Shown here in pieces: positions 56,774-64,000 of a stretch of 64,000 nucleotides of DNA (position 1 is the stretch's first letter; each line of letters opens with the position of its first letter). The DNA comes from Paenibacillus sp. DCT19 (GTDB lineage Bacteria; Bacillota; Bacilli; Paenibacillales; Paenibacillaceae). The translations under genes were made by a program, and so were the position numbers. The notes under the pieces were generated by a model that saw only the letters and a program-made list of their open reading frames with translations, was not told where the DNA came from and searched no databases. The stretch covers positions 1,747,501 to 1,811,500 of the forward strand of contig NZ_CP029639.1 of assembly GCF_003268635.1 (NCBI RefSeq), given 5' to 3'.

Positions 56774-58693
56774 TTGAGGATCTATGATATGGTTGAAGTG
56801 GAAAAACTAAAATCAAATTTTAATAAGTTACAAAAAAAGTCCTGCCACGATGCTTTAGAATTCATAAAAGAAAGATATCAAAAAGAGGGATTTTATTTTC
56901 ATAGATTGTTCTTACACTCTGGTCTTATTTACGCATTGGAACCATCTGAGATCAAATCGATTATTTCTGTAATAGTCATAGAAAATGAAAGGGATAAAAA
57001 AATCAAGAAAGATTTATATTTTTTAAATTACCTTCTTTTAAGAAAGAAAGCTTATGAAGAGAATATAACTCAATTGATAAATTTAACTGAAGAAAGCATT
57101 AGTATAGAATCAATTTTCAATTACTTAGAATTTTTAAAATATCGTATTTATGTTCATTATGAGCCGTTGAGTGGGACTTTCCGAAGTGAAGATGAGGTTG
57201 AAGCTCACTTCGAACATATTCTTAGTTGCTCTAATGAGATAGTTGAACTAATTCGTACAAATAAGGTTTCTCCAGTATCCTCAGATAACAGTAAATGTTC
57301 AGAAGAAACTCTAAGAGAATTGTTTAGACTGATTTCTCGAAAAAAGGCTACTCAAGAAAAAATTCTTTCAATACTATTGGAAATTACAGAAGTTAATATT
57401 GTTGAAAATTTTGACTACTATGATAATAGGATTGAAAAAGCATATCTAACGGAATATTACATACCATTTTGGAGAGAATTTGAGATTTACAGAGATTTAA
57501 ATTGTTCGCTATTTTCTCAAAAAAATCAAGATGAAGAAGAATTATTTTTGTTAAAAGCTGGTGGTTCACTAAGGGTGTTTAACTCTGAATTAATTTACTT
57601 TGATAACTATAACCAAATAGATTTTAATGCTGAAGTTAATCTCTACCAAGCATATAAATATCTAGAACCAATGTATGGGACTAAAAACAATGAATTCGAC
57701 TATAAGGGCAAGGTTTTTAAAATAAATGATCTTCTTGAAAGCTATAAAAATTTACTTAAAGTGAATTTTACACTCTTAGAACAAGCAGATGAAACGCAAC
57801 AATGCAAAATTCTTGTCTTAGAAGAAGAATCTATGCTTGAGTTATCCCATATAAAGCATCCAGAGTTACTTCATCTATTATCAGTAAATTTAGATGATTT
57901 AGGCGAACCTGCGACACTTGTTAACTATAAGCCATTAATTCGAAAAGAAGAGAGCTATTACATCGTACCTTCTCATATTGAGAATACAACGATAGAGAGA
58001 TGTATTGATAAAATACTTTCAAGTGTTGATATAGTGAACATTAAGACTAAAAAAGGAATATTTTTTGAAAACCAAATAGAACAATTTTTTGAAAGAATGA
58101 ATTTGGAGTTTGTTAAGGTTTCTAGAGATGAAAAGAATGGAATACCAGAAATTGACGGATTGTTTATTTTAGATGATTACTTATTTATCTTTGAGGCAAA
58201 AGCAATGATTAAACCAGAAAGTATCATTGAAGCTAGCGATTGTTTTGAATCAAAGGTATATAAAAAAGCTTTTACACAAATTGTGGAGCGACTTAACGTT
58301 TTTAATGATCCCGAAAAAAGGAGACTTATAGAGATTAAAACGAAACTTAGCTTCAAGGGAAAAAAAATCGCACCATTTATATTAATGAATCATTTTTATT
58401 TCAATGGATATCAAGGTTTATATTTTATGCAAGGAGATGAAACAAGGCACGTACCTATAATTGACTTTCTTACACTGAAAAGTTTAATAATGACGAAGAG
58501 TTTTCCATCATGGAAGTACAATAAGAAGCGAAATGCATACAAACCTCACATCAAAAAATACCATTCTGCAGAACAACTTTATTACTACATGTTAAATCAA
58601 TTAAATGAACTAGTTTCAAGCGAAGAAACTATATATCAATTGGATGAAAATTTCATTCTTTCTCCTATTGCTACGTCGGTTAGAATACTCTAG
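56774..58693 (+). CDS. PD-(D/E)XK nuclease-like protein
   Basis: 639 residues from TTG 56774 with GGAGGTG five bases upstream. The N-terminal about 420 residues are helical with no known domain. From about 430 a restriction-endonuclease-like core follows: helix FENQIEQFFERM, then Asp461 in PEIDGLFI and Glu474-x-Lys476 in IFEAKA, the PD-(D/E)XK catalytic triad, and FTQIVERLNVF. Very AT-rich and independent of the RADAR operon (terminator between). It is probably a defence or DNA-processing nuclease; the target is unknown. Confidence 0.72.
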   Translation: MRIYDMVEVEKLKSNFNKLQKKSCHDALEFIKERYQKEGFYFHRLFLHSGLIYALEPSEIKSIISVIVIENERDKKIKKDLYFLNYLLLRKKAYEENITQLINLTEESISIESIFNYLEFLKYRIYVHYEPLSGTFRSEDEVEAHFEHILSCSNEIVELIRTNKVSPVSSDNSKCSEETLRELFRLISRKKATQEKILSILLEITEVNIVENFDYYDNRIEKAYLTEYYIPFWREFEIYRDLNCSLFSQKNQDEEELFLLKAGGSLRVFNSELIYFDNYNQIDFNAEVNLYQAYKYLEPMYGTKNNEFDYKGKVFKINDLLESYKNLLKVNFTLLEQADETQQCKILVLEEESMLELSHIKHPELLHLLSVNLDDLGEPATLVNYKPLIRKEESYYIVPSHIENTTIERCIDKILSSVDIVNIKTKKGIFFENQIEQFFERMNLEFVKVSRDEKNGIPEIDGLFILDDYLFIFEAKAMIKPESIIEASDCFESKVYKKAFTQIVERLNVFNDPEKRRLIEIKTKLSFKGKKIAPFILMNHFYFNGYQGLYFMQGDETRHVPIIDFLTLKSLIMTKSFPSWKYNKKRNAYKPHIKKYHSAEQLYYYMLNQLNELVSSEETIYQLDENFILSPIATSVRIL

Positions 58694-58728
58694 AGCTAGA
58701 CAAAAACATATTTTTATAGGTGAGAAAA

Positions 58729-58881
58729 ATGAATTCATTTTCTTTTGGTGCAGAGTCTTCAACAGAAAGATGTTTAGAAAATATGGATAGAATATTTATG
58801 GGATTGGAGAAGAAAAATATTAGAGTTCATCCTTCTTGTCGTTTTTCTATTTTCAGAAAAAAATTTCGAGGAATTCTATAG
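58729..58881 (+). CDS. 50-residue protein downstream of the nuclease-like gene
   Basis: ATG 58729 (AGGTGAG about six bases upstream) opens 50 codons to TAG 58881. The product is basic in its C-terminal half (IFRKKFRGIL) with two cysteines, and is soluble. It lies 35 bases after the nuclease-like gene and before a strong terminator, so it is probably co-transcribed. No family recognised; a small partner is possible. Confidence 0.45.
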   Translation: MNSFSFGAESSTERCLENMDRIFMGLEKKNIRVHPSCRFSIFRKKFRGIL

Positions 58882-58918
58882 CATAGTGATTGTGAGTGCT
58901 GGGTTAACTAGACATAGA

Positions 58919-58963
58919 AAACAAGCCGAAGCGATGGCAATGCATGCTTCGGCTTGTTTTTTT
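58919..58963. terminator. strong bidirectional terminator
   Basis: AACAAGCCGAAGC pairs perfectly with GCTTCGGCTTGTT across a 12-base loop, with T residues after it and A residues before it. It ends both the defence genes and the minus-strand binding-protein gene. Confidence 0.93.
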
Positions 58964-59000
58964 AATACTTTATTTTGTCGCTCGTTACTTCCCCAAATCC

Positions 59001-60683
59001 TTACTTCCCACTTACCGACTTGAACCAATCATTCACTTCTTGCGTGATCTGATCTCCACCGTTAGATTTCCAGTTAGCGACGAATTGGTCAAAGGCATCC
59101 ACTGGCAGTTTGCCGTAGATGATCTTATTGAACGTTTCCATCTCGGACTGGCGGAGCAGGTTCCATTTGGAGACCATGGTTGGTGTGGCTGCGCCGGTGA
59201 AGTAGTTTTGTTTGCGAATGTCGATCTGAGACATGACGACTTTGGCAGCGGCCCAGTTTTCGGGTTTGCGGAACTCAGCCATTTGTTTCTCGTAAGGTGT
59301 TTCGGGCTTTTCGCCATCAGCCAGCTTCACGAGAGTTTTCATGTAGAGATCTGGAATACGTGCTGGACCAGTCAGGAACGGGAATTCGTTGGAGAAGTCT
59401 TTGATTTTCTCCTTGTCACTGGTCGGTTGACCGTCGATAATATCCCAGTCGTACCCTTTGGCGAAGCCGTATTCGTAATCACTGCCTGCAGCCGGGTTAG
59501 CCAGGTTATCGAGCAGGTAGTTATAGTACAGGAAAATCGCTTCTGGATGCTTGGCATCCTTATTGATCATGATACTGGCGTTCACACCAGAGTTCTGCCA
59601 CTTCGTACCGATCTTGCCTTCTGGGCCAGCCGGAATAGGATAGGCTTTGTATTTGGCACCAGGTACGTTCTTCAGCAGATCAGGTGCAGGCCAGTCAGGT
59701 ACCCAGTTCGCGCCAGGCAGAATGCCAGCGGTGCCAGCAGTCCAGCTTTCAGCGGATTTACCTTCGTCCCACAGTGCGGAGTCGGCGTGGATGTACCCTT
59801 TGTTCATCCATTCATTTAGCTTGGCAAGAGCTTGCTTGGCACCTGGATTAATGGAGCCGTATTCGAGATTACCATCGGCGTCCTTATTCCATTGTTCCTG
59901 GATTGTGCCGTATGCACCGAATAACCAGTCGAGCGAGCCCATCCAGGTATTCGTGTTATTTTTCAGCGAGATCGCCAGTGGGAATACTTTGTCCGGAGAC
60001 AGCCCATCCGGGTTCTCGTTCTTGAATTTGTCCATGATATTTTCAAGGTCTGCGATGGTTTTCGGAGCTTCTAGATTCAGCTTCTCCATCCAGTCCTCTC
60101 TGAGCCAGAGCAGGGTATCGTCGTTATCCGTGTACTCCATGATTGGCATGTTGTATTTTTTGCCGTCTTTGGTAAACGGGTACCACAGCTCAGGATGCGC
60201 TGCTGCGTGATCTTTCAGTGTTTGGTTCGCGTACTTGTCGAACAACTCATCAATGGCGATGAATTGACCGGAGTCGATCAGCTGATTCGTCAGAACAGCG
60301 TTGGTTGGTACGGTTACGAAATCAGGCAGTTTCTCACCAGACGCAATCGCGAGTTGCAGCTTCTGTCTGTACTGATCGTCATTGGCCGGATACCATGTAT
60401 CCTTATGCTTCATACCCAGCGTTTCGAGCATCCAACGATCGTGCACATTGTTTTCTTTTGTATCGCCTTGCACGTATTTCTTCGGCATCAACACCGAACT
60501 GAACTCGATAGGTGGGTCGTATTTTCCATTTGCAAAAGCAGCTTCTGCTTCAGCCGAACCGACGATTGCCGGCGTATTATCGTCAGTACCATTTTCACTC
60601 GCAGTCTCACCACTGCCGCACGCAGTGATCGTGATGAGTGCGATAACCATGAGCAGTGACCACCATGTTTTGAATTTGATCAT
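59001..60683 (-). CDS. ABC sugar-binding lipoprotein (LplA/YtcQ-like)
   Basis: 560 residues; lipobox ends at Cys22 (ITAC). Large family 1 binding protein of the Paenibacillus LipO/LplA type, with an acidic linker (about 25-55) and motifs such as LLWLREDWMEKLNLEAPKT and NGKYDPP near the N-terminus. ATG 60683 has AGGGG nine bases upstream. It lies downstream of YesN/YesM-type regulators but has no permease genes next to it; the left neighbour is the convergent defence island. Confidence 0.9.
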   Translation of the reverse strand: MIKFKTWWSLLMVIALITITACGSGETASENGTDDNTPAIVGSAEAEAAFANGKYDPPIEFSSVLMPKKYVQGDTKENNVHDRWMLETLGMKHKDTWYPANDDQYRQKLQLAIASGEKLPDFVTVPTNAVLTNQLIDSGQFIAIDELFDKYANQTLKDHAAAHPELWYPFTKDGKKYNMPIMEYTDNDDTLLWLREDWMEKLNLEAPKTIADLENIMDKFKNENPDGLSPDKVFPLAISLKNNTNTWMGSLDWLFGAYGTIQEQWNKDADGNLEYGSINPGAKQALAKLNEWMNKGYIHADSALWDEGKSAESWTAGTAGILPGANWVPDWPAPDLLKNVPGAKYKAYPIPAGPEGKIGTKWQNSGVNASIMINKDAKHPEAIFLYYNYLLDNLANPAAGSDYEYGFAKGYDWDIIDGQPTSDKEKIKDFSNEFPFLTGPARIPDLYMKTLVKLADGEKPETPYEKQMAEFRKPENWAAAKVVMSQIDIRKQNYFTGAATPTMVSKWNLLRQSEMETFNKIIYGKLPVDAFDQFVANWKSNGGDQITQEVNDWFKSVSGK

Positions 60684-60721
60684 TGTTCAATCCCCTACGA
60701 TGTATGATCTTTACTAATGCA

Positions 60722-60928
60722 TGTTCAAAAAGGACGTTTTTCAGTACCGAGAAGATGGGATGAAGCTAGAAATGGAGTAGCGGAGCGTAGATAGAGCTAC
60801 GTGAGCAACTACAATGTTTCCAAAGGAAACATACTTCGTAAGCCTCCCGCTTATTTCGGCTGAATTCCATATTCGATGCTGAGGATGCGTGAGGCATCCT
60901 TCGTAATCAAAAGCGGACTTTTTGAACA
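60722..60928. repeat. 207-bp repeat with TGTTCAAAAAG inverted ends
   Basis: The left end TGTTCAAAAAGGACGTTTTT and the right end (minus strand) TGTTCAAAAAGTCCGCTTTT are inverted copies. ACCTCT follows the right end, as in the 40-bp copy at 36627-36666. The inside holds smaller hairpins but no gene. It is a candidate non-autonomous mobile or palindromic repeat family. Confidence 0.65.
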
Positions 60929-61011
60929 ACCTCTACAAGTGTAACTGTACCAATTTGGGTGGGAGGGCATCTATATGAGTTTGTTAGTTTTGATAGGACT
61001 CTATTATGTTA

Positions 61012-62619
61012 TTAATGCTGGTCTCTATACTCCTGCGGCGTAACGCCGAACTGACGCTTGAATACTTTGATAAAATAAGCCGGGTCCATATAGCCAATCT
61101 CCATGCTGATTTCATATACTTTTTTGCTGGTTGTCACCAGCTTGTGACACGCTCGATCCATACGTAGGCGCGAGATATATTCACTAATGCCTTCGCCTGT
61201 TTCAATCTTATATATCTTGGATAGGTGAGTCGGATGCAGATTGACATGATCGGCCAAGGCACGCAAAGACACATCCAAATGCAGGTTCTTATCGGTATAA
61301 TCCTGAATTTTCTTCACGTACTCGGAGCGAACATCTTTGATCTCGTTGGACGTGCCTTCTTTGAGTTTGCCAAGCACGCTAAGTGACCATTTCCGCAGTT
61401 TTCCAATCGTGGAGAAGGCTTCTCCGCTCTGAAGAAACTCGATATCGCTGCCCATTAAATTTGCCAGTGTGAGCTTGTTACGGTGTGCGAGATTAGTGAA
61501 TGAAGCCGTAATGAGAAAACCAGCCTCCATGCAGTGTTCCCACGATTCCGACCATTTCTCATCTAGTTCTGTGCAGACAGCGAGAATTTTCTCTTCCGCA
61601 GCATCCCATTGCCCACTCTCTAGCAGTTGTACTAACGTAGGCGGGGTATACAGTACGTCCAGCGGTCCTTGCGCTGTGGGGGATTCCACGTCGCTGACCC
61701 GCATCACGAATTCGCGCTCGTCTCCAACGATCTGCCGAAAATAGGCTGAGGCTTGACGAAAACGGGGATAGAGCTGATCCGGGAAAGCAAACCATTCAGT
61801 CATAACGATAGAGAGGGAGCCCTTGAGGAACTGCTTGACCTTGGATTGAAGCTGAATCGATAGCTTCTCCAAAATGGTTTCTTTGCCAATATCGCCTTTG
61901 CGCTCCTTTAGTTGCAGTAAGAACACCAGATAGCCATGCTCTTCTTTGACACCCCATACCTCCATAAACTCACCCATAATCTCCTCCGCCATATTGATGA
62001 TGGCATATTCGATCAGTGTCTGATCATGGCTGTCATATTGACCGAATTCCTCTTCCAAACGCACCAGCATGAGCGCAGCATCCCCCGCATGGAAAGGTAA
62101 ACCATAGTTAGCAAGCTTACGATCCCATTCACTAGCTGAGTAGCGATGTCCCTGCAAAGCCTCCAACAGTAGTCGTCCCCGCAAATGAGGCAGATTCTCC
62201 CGTAACGTAAACTGAGTTCGCGTAAGTGAGCTTACAAGCTCCCATTCATTATTGAGTTGGTCGATTGCCTTCTGCACGGCACCCATTAATTCATCATCTG
62301 TAGGCGGTTTGAGTAAATAATCTACGGCCTCATACTGGATAGCTTTTTTGGCATATTCAAATTCGGAGTACCCGGATAAAAGAATGCATTTTATTTTTTT
62401 GTCACGGACTCGAATCCGTTCAATCAGTTGAATTCCCGTCATTTCAGGCATTTGAATGTCTGAGATCACGATATCAATCGGGTGTGTATCAATCATTTGT
62501 AAAGCTTCATGCGCCGAATAGGCTTTATGCACCTGTTCGATCCCCAGCGTATGCCAGGGCTTGGTCATGGATAGATTATCTACCCAGTGTGCTTCGTCGT
62601 CTACGATGATCATCTGCAT
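61012..62619 (-). CDS. YesN-type response regulator with AraC DNA-binding domain
   Basis: 535 residues. Receiver domain with phospho-acceptor Asp54 (DIVISDIQMPEM), a long linker region, and a C-terminal AraC double helix-turn-helix (about 435-535; LRALADHVNLHPTHLSKIYK, then PAYFIKVFKRQFGVTPQEYR). It partners the YesM-type kinase upstream and probably activates the binding-protein gene downstream. Confidence 0.9.
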   Translation of the reverse strand: MQMIIVDDEAHWVDNLSMTKPWHTLGIEQVHKAYSAHEALQMIDTHPIDIVISDIQMPEMTGIQLIERIRVRDKKIKCILLSGYSEFEYAKKAIQYEAVDYLLKPPTDDELMGAVQKAIDQLNNEWELVSSLTRTQFTLRENLPHLRGRLLLEALQGHRYSASEWDRKLANYGLPFHAGDAALMLVRLEEEFGQYDSHDQTLIEYAIINMAEEIMGEFMEVWGVKEEHGYLVFLLQLKERKGDIGKETILEKLSIQLQSKVKQFLKGSLSIVMTEWFAFPDQLYPRFRQASAYFRQIVGDEREFVMRVSDVESPTAQGPLDVLYTPPTLVQLLESGQWDAAEEKILAVCTELDEKWSESWEHCMEAGFLITASFTNLAHRNKLTLANLMGSDIEFLQSGEAFSTIGKLRKWSLSVLGKLKEGTSNEIKDVRSEYVKKIQDYTDKNLHLDVSLRALADHVNLHPTHLSKIYKIETGEGISEYISRLRMDRACHKLVTTSKKVYEISMEIGYMDPAYFIKVFKRQFGVTPQEYRDQH

Positions 62620-62696
62620 GATGTTAGTCTCCTTGGGTGGTATTTAAGTCTTGAGGTTAAAATTAAGGGATAGATGAATTGAACAAGGGCGCTACG

Positions 62697-62799
62697 GATT
62701 CAAAGGTTCTTTCGATCGCTGTTATCCCCAGATTTTATTAAATCTTTTCTAAAGGTGAAATCCGGGGATAAAGGCGAACGCTTCGCTTCTACAGAATCC
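62697..62799. repeat. nested inverted repeat between kinase and regulator genes
   Basis: TTATCCCCAGATTT (62722-62735) pairs with AAATCCGGGGATAA (62758-62771) with one mismatch, and GGATTC (62697-62702) pairs with GAATCC (62794-62799) outside it. The remainder of 62620-62907 has no supported gene. It could be a dispersed palindromic repeat or an RNA element in the regulator leader. Confidence 0.5.
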
Positions 62800-62907
62800 C
62801 TTTAATCCTTCGCTTTGGTTCACATAAAGTTTAAGCCTTTATTTTAAAGAAAGACTTTTATAAAGGTGAATTAGTATTAATTTAAGGGCGAAGCATAACC
62901 TCTTATG

Positions 62908-64000
62908 TTAGTTTCGGTTTCCTCGCTCGGGCTCTGTATCTTCCTTCGAGATCTCCCAGACGATCTCGGTTCGGAATCCGCCAAGTGGGGATGGGCCGAA
63001 TCGGAGGTAGGATTGGGTACCGAATAGGTGCATGATGCGCTGGTTGGTATTCCAGAGACCACAGCCCATTTCCTCTTGCAAAGGCTCCTGCATTTTCATG
63101 TTCAGTGCTTCGTACTGTTCTGGGCTTAGGCCAGGGCCGTCGTCATCGATATATATTTTGCCTATTCCGTCCTCGCTCTCGCCAGTTATTCGAATTTCCC
63201 CGGAAGAATAGGACTTCGCCACGCCGTGAATGACGGAATTCTCGACCATCGGTTGCAGCATTAATCGCGGCACAGACTGCTGGAGCATGTTCTCCGGAAT
63301 GTCAATGTGATACTCAATGCGACCGTTGCGCAGCTTCTGAATATCCAGATAGTTGATAAGCAGCTTGATCTCTTCCTGAAGGGAAGATGTCTCTCGTTCC
63401 ATTCGGGTCGTATAGCGGTAATACGCACTTAGGTTATGCGCCATGGACACGACGGCTTGCTCGTCCTTCATCTGAGCCATATTAATGATATAACCAAGAC
63501 AGTTATATAGAAAATGCGGATTAATCTGCGCCTGCAACTGCTTCAGTGTAGCTTCTCTGGCTCTAATTTTCTCATGAAATACATTCTCGATCAGATCTTG
63601 AATCTGATGGGACATGTCGTTGAACCGACGGAACAGGAACGAGAACTCGTTCTGCTTGTTACTATGCAAACGCACGGAATAGTCTCCTTGCTCTACACGG
63701 CGTAAGCCTTTGATCAGTTTTTTGATCGGATATTGCACGTTCCGGTAGAGCAGGATCGACGCCGAGATGCCCACCACCAGTAACAAAATCATACAAGCAT
63801 AGAATAGATTCCGACTGAGTGAGATCGGCTGAAGAATCTGATAGAGCGGGATGACATCAACCAGATGCCAGTCCAGATACGTGGATTTCACGGAGCTAAC
63901 CAAGTACTTTTTCCCACCCAGCTCAACGACATCCTGCGTTGTATCTTCTGAAGAGTGTGTATCCAGATAACGAATGAGTTCTTGGGATAACTGCTCATCG
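62908..64000 (-). CDS. YesM-type sensor histidine kinase (partial, right edge)
   Basis: The frame stays open to the window end, so the N-terminus (first membrane helix and most of the Cache-type sensor domain) is missing. Visible: end of the sensor domain, membrane helix (about 32-52 of the shorter frame), HAMP, His_kinase domain with QINPHFLYNCL phospho-acceptor motif, and an ATPase domain (DDDGPGLSPEQ). It partners the YesN-type regulator. Confidence 0.9.
   Translation of the reverse strand, partial: DEQLSQELIRYLDTHSSEDTTQDVVELGGKKYLVSSVKSTYLDWHLVDVIPLYQILQPISLSRNLFYACMILLLVVGISASILLYRNVQYPIKKLIKGLRRVEQGDYSVRLHSNKQNEFSFLFRRFNDMSHQIQDLIENVFHEKIRAREATLKQLQAQINPHFLYNCLGYIINMAQMKDEQAVVSMAHNLSAYYRYTTRMERETSSLQEEIKLLINYLDIQKLRNGRIEYHIDIPENMLQQSVPRLMLQPMVENSVIHGVAKSYSSGEIRITGESEDGIGKIYIDDDGPGLSPEQYEALNMKMQEPLQEEMGCGLWNTNQRIMHLFGTQSYLRFGPSPLGGFRTEIVWEISKEDTEPERGNRN

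Noticed and set aside
58944..59819. 291-residue plus-strand frame opposite the sugar-binding lipoprotein
   Set aside because: The minus strand carries the recognisable lipoprotein; the plus frame is a mirror shadow beginning in the terminator.
1..64000. CRISPR arrays, tRNA or rRNA genes, riboswitch leaders
   Set aside because: No regularly spaced repeat-spacer series, cloverleaf or rRNA sequence was seen; leaders of the sulfur and lanthipeptide operons lack recognisable S-box or T-box cores.

Overview
The window looks like chromosomal DNA of a Paenibacillus-type member of the Bacillota. Evidence: strong GGAGG-type ribosome sites with frequent TTG/GTG starts, YesM/YesN-type two-component genes beside large lipoprotein sugar-binding proteins, a DUF5696/Yip1/NHL carbohydrate ABC cluster, and a B. 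subtilis-like tcy/ytm sulfur operon. This assignment is inferred from gene content; no marker gene is present.

Layout. 1-6.8 kb: tail of an unknown gene, then an AT-rich class I lanthipeptide operon (LanB dehydratase, LanT exporter, LanC cyclase) with no recognisable precursor peptide. 6.9-11.1 kb: response regulator and small histidine kinase, then a LanFEG-type ABC immunity transporter. The transporter is preceded by four CAAG boxes at an exact 11-bp period, a likely response-regulator operator. 11.4-19.8 kb: small housekeeping and accessory genes (Nudix, S51 peptidase, GNATs, an NAD(P)-binding protein divergent from a TetR regulator) and a run of SUKH/HEAT-like proteins resembling a toxin-immunity collection.

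20-35.6 kb: a glycan-uptake locus with two solute-binding proteins, two permease pairs, an NHL/TPR protein, a Yip1-like protein, a DUF5696 protein and a GH30 hydrolase, but no ATPase. Three genes here carry four single-base frameshifts, all explained by loss of one base in a homopolymer. The locus is bracketed by two copies of a terminator-bearing intergenic repeat, with a 160-bp MITE near its left edge. 35.7-43.7 kb: a cystine/organosulfur operon (binding protein, two permeases, ATPase, three luciferase-like monooxygenases, DinB, GNAT). 44.3-48.1 kb: Fur-box iron-siderophore genes, including an AraC regulator fused to a binding-protein domain. 48.1-49.4 kb: an intact IS3-family element with a 3-bp target duplication.

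49.7-58.9 kb is a defence island and the highlight. It is a four-gene operon whose last gene has every adenosine-deaminase metal and catalytic motif in a 911-residue protein and whose second gene is a large P-loop ATPase. This is the RdrA/RdrB signature of RADAR, here with an N-terminal-encoded membrane protein and an extra coiled-coil protein between the two core genes. The deaminase gene contains a perfect 14-bp hairpin inside its coding sequence. A PD-(D/E)XK nuclease-like protein and a 50-residue protein follow. 59-64 kb, minus strand: a lipoprotein sugar-binding protein and its YesN/YesM two-component system; the kinase runs off the right edge.
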